DNA of 17,917 nt from NCBI GenBank assembly GCA_002399735.1, contig DHEF01000035.1, forward strand, positions 17,744-35,660. The letters run 5' to 3'. Under the pieces are notes generated by a model. It searched no databases. It saw only the letters and a program-made list of their open reading frames with translations, and was not told where the DNA came from. Origin of the DNA: Chitinophagaceae bacterium UBA4857. GTDB taxonomy: Bacteria > Bacteroidota > Bacteroidia > Chitinophagales > Chitinophagaceae. Both the position numbers and the translations under genes were made by a program. This document shows positions 1-7,526 of this stretch, piece by piece (within the stretch, counting starts at the first letter, position 1; each line of letters starts with the position of its first letter).

Positions 1-42
1 AGTTATTGGATTAGCCTCATTGATGCTTCGCGTTGGGGCAGC

Positions 43-96
43 AGAACGGAACGTTGCAAGTAAAGTTCAATCAAGGGAGGAACGATGGTAACAAAA
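43..96 (-). repeat. Possible diverged copy of a dispersed intergenic repeat
   Basis: Read on the minus strand, this stretch begins TTTTGTTACC, identical to 6821-6830. It later has ACGTTCCGTTCT, which differs by one base from 6875-6886, and a CCCTTG block lies between the two in both places. The middle part carrying the second half of the hairpin (GTAAC and the following ACAGATGATC) is missing here. The order of the matching blocks is the same, which argues for common origin, but the match is patchy and gapped. The rest of 1-146 shows no gene that I can support. Confidence 0.35.
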
Positions 97-146
97 TATA
101 GATAATAAATTCTGTTGAGTGAAGCATGATTAACACAAACCATTTA

Positions 147-181
147 ATTGTGTCGGGAAGACTGGACTCGAACTAACGACC
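147..181 (-). pseudogene. Decayed 3' fragment of tRNA-Pro
   Basis: This stretch matches 221-255, the 3' third of the intact tRNA-Pro gene plus seven bases beyond it, at 30 of 35 positions. It keeps the T-loop core TTCGA and the 3' acceptor strand CTTCCCG. The T-stem has lost one pair, and no D-arm, anticodon arm or 5' acceptor strand follows, so it cannot be a working tRNA. It lies downstream of the tRNA terminator in the same orientation. Either it is the remnant of a tandem tRNA copy or it is a scar left by an element that integrated at the tRNA 3' end. Confidence 0.75.
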
Positions 182-183
182 TT

Positions 184-220
184 AAAACAAAAAAGGTTTT
201 CAGCTAACTGAAAACCTTTT
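184..220 (-). terminator. Rho-independent terminator after tRNA-Pro
   Basis: A perfect 13-base inverted repeat (191-203 with 208-220, loop of four) sits six bases past the tRNA 3' end. On the minus strand the stem is followed by TTTTTTGTTTT when its closing T bases are counted, a good U-tract. It would end tRNA-Pro transcription and any read-through from the GH125 gene, since no other terminator is visible between 300 and 357. The stem also ends in TTTT on the plus strand, so weak action in both directions is possible. Confidence 0.85.
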
Positions 221-226
221 ATTGTG

Positions 227-300
227 TCGGGAAGACAGGATTCGAACCTGCGACCCCCTGGTCCCAAACCAGGTGCGCTACCGGCCTGCGCTACTTCCCG
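227..300 (-). tRNA. tRNA-Pro (anticodon TGG)
   Basis: The minus strand folds as a full cloverleaf of 74 bases. Acceptor CGGGAAG pairs with CTTCCCG, with discriminator A. The D-stem is GCGC/GCGC and the anticodon stem CCTGG/CCAGG around loop TTTGGGA. The T-stem GCAGG/CCTGT closes the loop TTCGAAT. The anticodon TGG reads proline codons CCN. The 3' CCA is not encoded (the genome continues A-CAC), so it must be added after transcription. The gene has its own promoter at 319-353 and a terminator at 184-220, which makes it an independent unit even though it lies 56 bases behind the GH125 gene. Confidence 0.97.
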
Positions 301-318
301 ATCCGTTTAATTGGGGGG

Positions 319-353
319 CAAATGTAGGATTAAAACTTATACCAACCAACAAA
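319..353 (-). promoter_or_regulatory. Bacteroidota-type promoter of tRNA-Pro
   Basis: On the minus strand TACATTTG (326 to 319) matches the Bacteroidota -7 element TAnnTTTG exactly. TTGG at 349-346 lies 19 bases upstream, and a full TTTG at 353-350 lies 23 bases upstream; either could be the -33 element. Transcription would start roughly 5-8 bases after the -7 box, leaving a short leader before the mature tRNA at 300. The motif match is seen directly; its use is inferred. Confidence 0.65.
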
Positions 354-356
354 AAT

Positions 357-1796
357 TTATACTTTTAATAAATGCTGCTTCGTCTGGTACAAATCCATGA
401 TCAATTCGCCAAAAATGGTATTAGCCCAGGCAAACCATTTACGGGTAAAATTGGTCGCATCGTTCTTATGGAAAGACTCATGCATAAACCCGGTGCCGCC
501 ATGGGTGCTTTGCAGCATTTTTAAACAGGCTTTTATTTCATTTACATCCTGACTGGTTTTAGCCCGCATTACAATGCTCATCGGCCAAATCATATCCAGA
601 CCGCAGTGTGGGCCTCCAATACCTTCGCCGGCCTTGCCTTTAAAGAAAAACGGATTTTCCAATGACAACAATAGCCTGCGGGTATTTTGGTACAAAGGAT
701 CTTTTATATCCATCGCACCCAGGTAAGGCAAGGACAGTAGTGAGGGAATATTGGCATCATCCATTATTAAATGGCTGCCATAACCATTTACTTCAAAAGC
801 CAGCACTTTACCAAAAGTAGGGTGTATTACTTCTGCATATTTTTTAAGGGCGTTGCTTACTTCAATGGCTAAAGCCGAACATTCATTGGCCAGCGCCGTA
901 TCTTTCGAAATTTTGGCTACCATTTCGGCAGCCTGCTTTAACGATATTACGGCAAAATAGTTAGACGGTATTAAAAACGAAAACACGGTGGCATCATCAC
1001 TTGGTCTGAAAATAGACGCAATTAAGCCCACCGGTTTTACCGGGTAACCATACCCACTAATAGGCACACCATCGGTTGCCCAAGATGTTTCTCTTTGAAA
1101 AGTATATGGCCCTAAGCCATCCTTACGTTGCTGCTCTTTAAAAGTTTGCACCGTTAATTTTATGGCCTGTTTCCAATCCGCATCAAACGGAGCGGTATCA
1201 CCGGTTTCTTTCCAGTAACGGTGTGCTAAACGAATGGGGTAACACAAGGAGTCTATTTCCCATTTACGTTCATGAATACCGGGCTTCATGTCCGTAATAT
1301 CTGTTTTCTTCCACTTGCTTTCCTGTTTGCCATCTTTATAAAAAGCATTGGCATACGGATCGTATAAAATACATTTTGTTTGCCTGTTAATTACACCTGC
1401 AATTAATTGTTGTAAAGGCTTATCGTTTTTTAACAACGATAAATACGGATACACTTGTGCACTGCTATCACGTAACCACATGGCATCAATATCGCCGGTA
1501 ATAACGTAAGTGTCAGGTCGGCCATTCACCGTGCTGTGGTCAACGGTTGTATCCAAAGTATTAGGGAAACAGTTTTCAAACAACCAACCCATTTCGGGGT
1601 TACTGCTTGCCAAACCTTCTTTTACTTTTTTAATCATTTCCTCTACCGCTGCGCTGGTAAAATGCCTATCCTTTAAAGGTGGTCTTTTACTTTCAAAAGC
1701 ATTTGCTGTTTGCGACCATACGCTTGACGGACTAACCGCCATAGCCGCCGACATTACTCCCATTGTTTTTAAAAAGTCTTTTCTGTTTTGATTCAT
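357..1796 (-). CDS. GH125 exo-alpha-1,6-mannosidase
   Basis: This 479-residue protein has the features of glycoside hydrolase family 125 (formerly DUF1237), inverting enzymes that remove terminal alpha-1,6-linked mannose from N-glycans and yeast mannan. The N-terminal region has TGDIDAMWLRDSSAQ (100-114). WEIDSLCYPIRL (179-190) carries Asp182, the probable general acid. GGPHCGLDMIWPMS (394-407) is also family-like. HGGTGFMHESF (432-442) carries Glu440, the probable base. Residue roles are assigned from memory of the family, not from an alignment. The N-terminus (NRKDFLKTMGVMSAAMAV) resembles a Tat signal with RK in place of RR, so export to the periplasm is likely but the route is unsure. AGAGG about seven bases before the ATG supports this start. 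It is third in line after GH2 and GH92, separated from GH92 by 446 bases. Confidence 0.95.
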   Translation of the reverse strand: MNQNRKDFLKTMGVMSAAMAVSPSSVWSQTANAFESKRPPLKDRHFTSAAVEEMIKKVKEGLASSNPEMGWLFENCFPNTLDTTVDHSTVNGRPDTYVITGDIDAMWLRDSSAQVYPYLSLLKNDKPLQQLIAGVINRQTKCILYDPYANAFYKDGKQESKWKKTDITDMKPGIHERKWEIDSLCYPIRLAHRYWKETGDTAPFDADWKQAIKLTVQTFKEQQRKDGLGPYTFQRETSWATDGVPISGYGYPVKPVGLIASIFRPSDDATVFSFLIPSNYFAVISLKQAAEMVAKISKDTALANECSALAIEVSNALKKYAEVIHPTFGKVLAFEVNGYGSHLIMDDANIPSLLSLPYLGAMDIKDPLYQNTRRLLLSLENPFFFKGKAGEGIGGPHCGLDMIWPMSIVMRAKTSQDVNEIKACLKMLQSTHGGTGFMHESFHKNDATNFTRKWFAWANTIFGELIMDLYQTKQHLLKV

Positions 1797-1850
1797 ATGT
1801 AGCCTCTTTACTTTTTATAAAAGATTTTTTAATTGTAGTTTTTCTTTTTT

Positions 1851-1889
1851 TGTTACCAGCTGTAGTAACACAGATGATCTTCCGTTGCG
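1851..1889 (+). repeat. Dispersed intergenic repeat, copy 1
   Basis: This 39-base stretch matches 6824-6862 at 34 positions in the same orientation. It contains an inverted pair GTTAC/GTAAC (1852-1856 and 1865-1869) with the conserved block TAGTAACACAGATGATC after it. Both copies sit in non-coding gaps next to the mannosidase genes. No ORF or transposase-like end is associated with it. The function is unknown; a REP-like or MITE-derived element is possible. Confidence 0.75.
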
Positions 1890-2211
1890 ATCCGATAGGA
1901 TCGGGATTTAATTTATTTCCAGTGGAAATGAATTAAATACTCACTCTTCAACTTTCTGTTCGCTAATGAGCAACCCACCCCAAAGTCTTATTCCATTTAT
2001 TTTCCTTAAACCGCCCCTCCAAGGAGGCGATGAATCCTTATCACACTATTCATTCTCTTTTTCTTTGTATAAAAACCTCTACGTTAAACCAGTTGGATGC
2101 TTGCACAATGCTCAATAGAATTGTTGCAGTACAAGTGAGTGACACAACAGACGATGATAGTAGCAATGCAGTTGGTTAACAAAAGTCAATAATCTACTCT
2201 CTCATTAGCAC

Positions 2212-2238
2212 ATTAGCAAATTAGCTAATTTTGCTAAT
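2212..2238 (-). repeat. A/T-rich inverted repeat after GH92
   Basis: ATTAGCAAA (2212-2220) pairs perfectly with TTTGCTAAT (2230-2238), four bases past the GH92 stop codon. The nine-base loop TTAGCTAAT is itself mostly palindromic. A second CATTAGCA unit directly abuts it at 2203-2210, so it also reads as a short degenerate tandem repeat. There is no U-tract on the minus strand, so I do not call it a classic terminator, although it could slow or trim the GH92 transcript. Confidence 0.55.
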
Positions 2239-2242
2239 TGCC

Positions 2243-4531
2243 CTACGGTCTATCCTCCGGTTTTACACCAAATGTTTCGGATGGTTTATTGCCCATGGTT
2301 ATTTCCATGGTACCACCGGCGGCGATGTCTTTAAAATCAATAAACGATTTGGTATAAGCCTTGTTGTTTAATTTTATACTTTGTATATACTTGTTTTGTT
2401 TGCCTTGGTTAGCAACGTTAATCGTAAAACTTTTATTGTTACCAACATGCAACACGGCTTTGTTCATTAACGGCGAACCGAAAATAAAAATACCTTGCGA
2501 AGGATTAACGGGATAAAAACCCATGGCACTTAACACATACCAGGCACTCATTTGACCGGCATCTTCATTGCCACACAAGCCATCGGGTTTAGTAGTGTAA
2601 AAAGTATCGGCTACATGGCGCACAATATCGGCTGTTTTCCATGGTTGGCCGCCATACACATACAGGTAAGGCGTATGATGGTTAGGTTCGTTACCATGTG
2701 CATACTGGCCAATTAAACCCGAAATATCCGGCGATGCATCGTGGTTTAATTGCGAGCTCATACTAAAGAAAGTGTCCAGTTTATTGGTAAAGTTTTTATC
2801 GCTGCCAAATAGGTTAATCAGGCTTTTTACATCGTGTGGTACTAACCAAGTATATTGCCAGCCATTGCCTTCGCAATAATCGTTATCACGGTGTTTGGCT
2901 TCAACAGGATCGAAAGGTCCACGCCATTCGCCATTGCTTAATTTACCACGGAAATGACCCACGTTTTTATCAAAGTACTGTTCGTACAATTTATAACGTT
3001 TGGTAAAGTATTCCACGTCCTCCTGTTTGCCTAAATCTTTGGCCATGGCGGCAATGCCCCAATCGCTTAAGGCGTATTCCTGCGCTTTGGCAACCGATTC
3101 GTTAATAACATCGGCAGGAATGTATTGCAGCTTTTGTATAAACTGTATGCCATTGGTATCCTGCATAGCAGAGTGGCGGATGGCTTCGTAAGCCAGGTTT
3201 ACATCATAATCCCTAAAGCCTTTTAAGTAAGCATCAACAATTACCGGAATAGCAGGATAGCCAACCATAGTATTTGTTTCGTTACCATTTAAATGCCACA
3301 CAGGTAATTTGCCTTGTTGTTGGTAAATTTTTAAGAACGATTTGATGATGTCGTTCACTTTATCGGGTTGTACCAATGTCATTAACGGGTGTAAGCCACG
3401 GTAGGTATCCCACAGTGAAAACAAAGTATAATTATTAAATCCGGGATTAGGATAGTTTACTTTATCGCTACCCATATAACCACCATCATGATCGTTAAAC
3501 AAGGATGGCACAAACATGGTATGATATAATGATGTGTAGAAAATGGTTTTGGTATTATCATCTGCATCAAACTGAATTTTACCTAACTCGGTATTCCATT
3601 TTTTATCAGCATCATTTTTAACCTGTGCAAAATCCCAATGTTTAATTTCGGCATCCAGATTTTCCAGTGCTTTCTCACTGCTTGTAGGCGATATACCTAC
3701 TTTCAGTTTCACGGTAGGTTGTTTGGCCGCATCTACAAATAACAAGGCCTTTAATTTTTGCCCTGTTACGTTTTTACCCGTAAGCAAAGCAGTACTATCA
3801 TATAACTGAATAGCCGTAGCCCCATTGGCTAATTTTATAGCAAAATAAACACGTTGGTCGGGGGCCCAACCTTTTGATAAACGATAACCCAGAATGGTAG
3901 AATCGTTTATCACATTAAAATTGGTATGCGTGGCTTTATCCCAACCCATGGCAAAACCTAAATCAACCAATATATGTGCACTGTCGGTTTTATCAAATTT
4001 ATATTCATGAAAACCTGCACGTTCAGTGGCAGTCAATTGTGCCTGAATTTTATACTTATCTAAATACACGCTGTAATAACCGGGTGCTACTTTTTCGTTT
4101 TCTTTTTTGAAGGAGGAACCATAACCTGAATTTTCGTCCTCAAACTTCATGGGTGATAGTTTGGGGCTGCCATTAGCAGGTAATATTAACAGGTCGTTTA
4201 AATCGCTGATGCCCGTACCACTTAAATGTGTATGTGCAAAACCTAATATTTCTTTACTAATATAGTTGTAACCACTGCACCAATCCCAGCCGTTAAACTT
4301 ATCCCAGCTTTGCATAATATTTACCGGACCTAACTGCACCGCACCATAAGGTACATTAGCCCCTACAAATACATGGCCATGTCCTTCGGACCCAATATAC
4401 GGGTTAACATATTGGGTATAGCTATCACTATCCGTACTGGTAGTTTTAGCAGTACCACCACAGGCTTGTAACAATGCTACCACCGATGCTGCTGATGCAG
4501 CCAACAAAAAATTATTTACTTTATTTTTCAT
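2243..4531 (-). CDS. GH92 alpha-mannosidase, lipoprotein
   Basis: This 762-residue protein is a full-length family 92 glycoside hydrolase, calcium-dependent inverting alpha-mannosidases most often acting on alpha-1,2 links. Family stretches are YVNPYIGSEGHGHVFVGANVPYG near the N-terminus (starting at residue 41), WDTYRGLHPL (374-383), YCEGNGWQYTW (552-562) with Glu554 as the likely general acid, GQYAHGNEPNHHTPYLY (608-624), and GNEDAGQMSAWYVLSAMG (654-671) holding the probable base region. The N-terminus has a lipobox LQAC with Cys24, so it should be a lipoprotein. I see no acidic surface-export signal just after the cysteine. It starts nine bases after the GH2 stop, which suggests one transcript and coupled translation. 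The exact linkage preference cannot be read from sequence alone. Confidence 0.96.
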   Translation of the reverse strand: MKNKVNNFLLAASAASVVALLQACGGTAKTTSTDSDSYTQYVNPYIGSEGHGHVFVGANVPYGAVQLGPVNIMQSWDKFNGWDWCSGYNYISKEILGFAHTHLSGTGISDLNDLLILPANGSPKLSPMKFEDENSGYGSSFKKENEKVAPGYYSVYLDKYKIQAQLTATERAGFHEYKFDKTDSAHILVDLGFAMGWDKATHTNFNVINDSTILGYRLSKGWAPDQRVYFAIKLANGATAIQLYDSTALLTGKNVTGQKLKALLFVDAAKQPTVKLKVGISPTSSEKALENLDAEIKHWDFAQVKNDADKKWNTELGKIQFDADDNTKTIFYTSLYHTMFVPSLFNDHDGGYMGSDKVNYPNPGFNNYTLFSLWDTYRGLHPLMTLVQPDKVNDIIKSFLKIYQQQGKLPVWHLNGNETNTMVGYPAIPVIVDAYLKGFRDYDVNLAYEAIRHSAMQDTNGIQFIQKLQYIPADVINESVAKAQEYALSDWGIAAMAKDLGKQEDVEYFTKRYKLYEQYFDKNVGHFRGKLSNGEWRGPFDPVEAKHRDNDYCEGNGWQYTWLVPHDVKSLINLFGSDKNFTNKLDTFFSMSSQLNHDASPDISGLIGQYAHGNEPNHHTPYLYVYGGQPWKTADIVRHVADTFYTTKPDGLCGNEDAGQMSAWYVLSAMGFYPVNPSQGIFIFGSPLMNKAVLHVGNNKSFTINVANQGKQNKYIQSIKLNNKAYTKSFIDFKDIAAGGTMEITMGNKPSETFGVKPEDRP

Positions 4532-4540
4532 TATGTTGTT

Positions 4541-6559
4541 TTATTTATGTCCATAAGTATTATGAACATTCCACAGCGATTTAATTTTTATTTGTACAGG
4601 TTTACCTTTTAAAGCTTTTACATCGAAAGTTATTTTCTTTTCTTCACCAGGCCGTAAATCAAAATAGTTATCACTTAAACGTTCCATGTTACCCGCAATA
4701 TCTACATATACATATTTGGCAAAAGCTGTTGCTTTAAGTGTAATGGTGTTACCAATTACTTTGTAAGTAATGTTTGGGTTTTGTAATTGTAAATCTTTCG
4801 GACGTACTTTATCTCTTGCCGGCAAATCAGTTTCGCTGTAGGTATTTTTAACCGCATACCAGGCAGCTTTAGGCGCACGGTTATAATAATCGGTAATACT
4901 CCAACTGGCAACCGGCCAACAATCGTTTAACTGCCACAACAAGGTACCCATATTATACGGGTATTGGCTGCGGTGAATTAATATCATGTTTTTAAAACCA
5001 TAGTATTGTACACACTGTGTTAAGTAGGTATAATCTTCTACGGACATTTTATCAATCAAAGCACTATCAATCATGTAACCTTTTAAATAACCGTTTAGTT
5101 TTTTAAATCCGTTACCTGCTTTTTGGTGGTGCTTTAACGATTCAGAGTATAAGTAACGCTCCTGCGGTTGTGTAAAGCTTAACACACTGTTGTAATTAGG
5201 CATAGCCTGCATACCGTACTCACTTATAAAACGGCCGGTTTTGGTTTCAAACACTTCAAAATCTTCGCCACCCCACCATGTGCCCCAGTAATGGCTATCG
5301 CCTTCGGTTATACTGGCCGGTACACTCCAATGATAACGTGGCGATGTAGAAACATAAGGTCTGTCCGGATCCAACTCTTTCACCCAGGCAGGGATGCTGT
5401 CTTTGAATAATCTTTCGTAATCACGAATCAGTTTTACCGAATCGGCCTGGGAAATACGAAAACTCTGGTGCCAACCCCATTTGTAAAAAGCTTCTTCAAT
5501 TTCGTTATTACCGCACCATATAACAACACTTTTATAATTGCGTAAACGTTTTACCTGGTATTTAACTTCTTCTCTTACGTTATCAAAAAAATCTTTATCA
5601 CCGGGTACCATGGTACCCGCAAACATAAAATCCTGCCACACATAAATACCTAATGAGTCGCATAACTCATAAAAATATTCGTTCTCATAAATACCACCAC
5701 CCCAAATACGCAACATATTCATGTTGGCCTCTTTGGCCATGATGAGCATTTTACGGTAATCATCTTTGGTAGTACGGGTTACAAAAGCATCCATCGGTAT
5801 ATAGTTGGCGCCTTTCATATAAGTAGGCTTACCATCAATTTGTAAATAAAAACTGGTGCCTTTATCATCCGGCTTTTCTACCAGTTTTACATCTACCGGA
5901 ACTTTGTAAGGTTTCTCAGCAGGATACGTATCATACCCCTCAATACGTATAGGTTGCCATATACCCGCAGTAGTTAATTTGGGACCCCAATCCCAACCAA
6001 AATGGTATTGCGCTTTACGTACGTAAGCCCGTGGATTATCCGGTATTACATAAGGTATATCCACTTTAGCCAATGAATCCACTTTGTTTTGTGCCGAGTA
6101 AAAAACAATATTTAGTTTGTTATTGGCCGCTTGCAAATACGGTTTAATATTTACCCGCCATTGACGGAACATATTGTTGGCCGATAATATTAATCGGTTA
6201 TTCAAGTACACATCGGCATAGGTATCTAAGCCATCAAATACCAGATCAATATTTTTTGAATTAGTAATGCCCGCATTGGTAACATTAAACGTTGTGTTGT
6301 ATTCCCAGTTCATTTTTTCTACCCACTGCACTTTTATTTCGTTGTCGCGGAAATAAGGGTCGGGAATAATTTTATGGTGCATTAAATCCAGGTGCACTTC
6401 GCCGGGTACTTTAGCACTTAACCAGGAAGCATCATCTTTTTCTCGGAAAAACCATTTTTGATTTTGTTGCGTAAGGCTTTGTACCCTAACCTGGGCCACT
6501 GCCAATTGTACGCCAAAACTCAAAAGCAAAACAAAACAAGCAATACTTTTTTGTAGCAT
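4541..6559 (-). CDS. GH2 beta-mannosidase lacking Ig-like domains
   Basis: This 672-residue protein is a family 2 glycoside hydrolase of the beta-mannosidase type, releasing beta-mannose from non-reducing ends, for example the Man-beta-1,4-GlcNAc core of N-glycans. A signal peptide ends near AVA22. The jelly-roll domain covers about 24-207 and includes FGWDWGPKL (187-195). The barrel runs from about 235 to 570, with acid/base Glu353 in WCGNNEIEEA and nucleophile Glu447 in FISEYGMQAMP. The characterised Bacteroides homologue Man2A has about 864 residues, with these glutamates at 462 and 555 (from memory). The 94-residue spacing is kept, but about 109 residues before the barrel are missing. A further 80 or so are missing after it, where YAVKNTY (568-574) runs quickly into RPKDLQLQNPNITYKV. 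Both gaps match the Ig-like domains 2 and 4. The reading frame is intact. It is the first gene of the mannosidase cluster. Confidence 0.93.
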   Translation of the reverse strand: MLQKSIACFVLLLSFGVQLAVAQVRVQSLTQQNQKWFFREKDDASWLSAKVPGEVHLDLMHHKIIPDPYFRDNEIKVQWVEKMNWEYNTTFNVTNAGITNSKNIDLVFDGLDTYADVYLNNRLILSANNMFRQWRVNIKPYLQAANNKLNIVFYSAQNKVDSLAKVDIPYVIPDNPRAYVRKAQYHFGWDWGPKLTTAGIWQPIRIEGYDTYPAEKPYKVPVDVKLVEKPDDKGTSFYLQIDGKPTYMKGANYIPMDAFVTRTTKDDYRKMLIMAKEANMNMLRIWGGGIYENEYFYELCDSLGIYVWQDFMFAGTMVPGDKDFFDNVREEVKYQVKRLRNYKSVVIWCGNNEIEEAFYKWGWHQSFRISQADSVKLIRDYERLFKDSIPAWVKELDPDRPYVSTSPRYHWSVPASITEGDSHYWGTWWGGEDFEVFETKTGRFISEYGMQAMPNYNSVLSFTQPQERYLYSESLKHHQKAGNGFKKLNGYLKGYMIDSALIDKMSVEDYTYLTQCVQYYGFKNMILIHRSQYPYNMGTLLWQLNDCWPVASWSITDYYNRAPKAAWYAVKNTYSETDLPARDKVRPKDLQLQNPNITYKVIGNTITLKATAFAKYVYVDIAGNMERLSDNYFDLRPGEEKKITFDVKALKGKPVQIKIKSLWNVHNTYGHK

Positions 6560-6823
6560 AATTAGTTGCGTGATTTAGAAATTTGCCGCAGCAAATACGT
6601 TAAACAACGGTTCAATATATATAAAAATACCGAACTGAAGCCTTTATTTGGGTAGCTACCAAGCCCTGCCTTTTTGTTTAAAAAGTAGTCCGTTGCTAAG
6701 CGCCCCATTAAAGTACAGTTGAACCCTATCCTACAGAAAACGTTTAAAAGTTAGGTTTGGGGGGATGGGAGGGAAATTTGGTGATTTGGTGGTGTGTTGA
6801 AGAAGAAATACAAGCTAATTTTT

Positions 6824-6862
6824 TGTTACCGGCGATAGTAACACAGATGATCGTCCCTTGCG
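6824..6862 (+). repeat. Dispersed intergenic repeat, copy 2
   Basis: This matches 1851-1889 at 34 of 39 positions, with the same GTTAC/GTAAC inverted pair (6825-6829 and 6838-6842) and the same TAGTAACACAGATGATC block. Some similarity may go on to 6886, where ACGTTCGGTTCT resembles a segment at 43-54 in the opposite orientation. The two good copies bracket the GH92-GH2 pair as direct repeats about 5 kb apart, so recombination between them could delete both genes. Confidence 0.75.
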
Positions 6863-6964
6863 TCGCACTCTTCTACGTTCGGTTCTTTGGGCAGCATCGT
6901 GTTGGGTGGAGGTGACTTTATTGATAGTACGGCTTTGCTTTTCAATATTGTTTTTATATTGTAC

Positions 6965-6997
6965 TTTGTGAAGTAACCCTGTTAGCCCCTAGATTTG
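6965..6997 (+). promoter_or_regulatory. Bacteroidota-type promoter for the small-gene island
   Basis: TTTG (6965-6968) and TAGATTTG (6990-6997) match the -33 and -7 elements, 21 bases apart, within the usual range. Transcription would start near 7001-7005, giving a leader of about 50 bases before the ATG at 7056. That leader is A/T-rich with no Shine-Dalgarno sequence, as is common in this phylum. Confidence 0.65.
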
Positions 6998-7055
6998 AAT
7001 GACCTTTTTTCAGTTTTTCTTTTTTAACAAATAAAACCATTACAACTAACAAAAC

Positions 7056-7427
7056 ATGACACCGCGTTTTTATTCTAAATGGACTATTGCCGGACTTACA
7101 CTAATATTATCACCTTTTTTTGGCTGTATATTATTTTCATACAACTTACGAGAAATTGGCAAGGAGCGGCTTAGCCCTTACTTTATTATCGCTGGTATGT
7201 TTTGGACATTTGTATTTAAGAAATTGACAACAGATTTTATTGGCGACAACATTTTTCAGTTTTTTCTTTCCAACATTGTAGGAAGCCTAGTCTTAACGTT
7301 TTTCTTGTGGGACAAGTTTTTTATTGACTACCCAACTTATGAGATAAAACCAGTTTGGAAGCCACTCATAGTATTTGTGAGTATTTGTGGAGCATTAATC
7401 TTGCTTCAAATTCTTTTGACAAGATAA
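7056..7427 (+). CDS. Small hypothetical membrane protein
   Basis: I do not recognise this 123-residue protein. It has four hydrophobic stretches that could span the membrane, at about residues 10-28, 41-55, 66-86 and 103-121. The loops between them are short, and the one at 29-40 is charged (LREIGKERL). No catalytic motif, cysteine pair or signal peptide is evident. It follows a good promoter by about 50 bases. Its base composition is more A/T-rich than the flanking enzyme genes, as are the next two genes. A small inner-membrane protein is the most that can be said. Confidence 0.7.
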   Translation: MTPRFYSKWTIAGLTLILSPFFGCILFSYNLREIGKERLSPYFIIAGMFWTFVFKKLTTDFIGDNIFQFFLSNIVGSLVLTFFLWDKFFIDYPTYEIKPVWKPLIVFVSICGALILLQILLTR

Positions 7428-7526
7428 TAATAATATAGCGGCAAAAGTTTTCAATTATATCTTTAAGCAGCAGTTCTCTTGACCAATAATAGATTTAACA
7501 CAAGAGCATTAATAAAACTTTCAATA

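Larger units (their letters stand above)
1797..2242. other. Gene-free gap between GH92 and GH125, rich in hairpins
   Basis: No credible gene is seen in this 446-base gap. It holds a dispersed repeat (1851-1889), the hairpin cgatcc/ggatcg (1888-1903), an 11-base inverted repeat with one mismatch (1910-1920 with 1924-1934), and cctcc/ggagg (2016-2027). An A/T-rich inverted repeat follows the GH92 stop (2212-2238). Preceding the small stem, 1970-1983 is C-rich. I found no TAnnTTTG box on the minus strand here, so whether GH125 has its own promoter is open. Confidence 0.6.
6560..7055. other. Divergent gap between GH2 and the small-gene island
   Basis: This 496-base gap separates the minus-strand mannosidase cluster from a plus-strand gene, so it should hold promoters for both. 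The plus-strand promoter is clear (6965-6997). I found no exact TAnnTTTG box on the minus strand upstream of GH2, so that start is unplaced. The gap also holds copy 2 of the dispersed repeat (6824-6862) and a G-rich stretch near 6758-6773. No credible ORF was found. Confidence 0.6.

Noticed and set aside
147..181. Second working tRNA
   Set aside because: Only the T-arm and 3' acceptor strand are present, and the T-stem has a mismatch. The D-arm and anticodon arm are missing.
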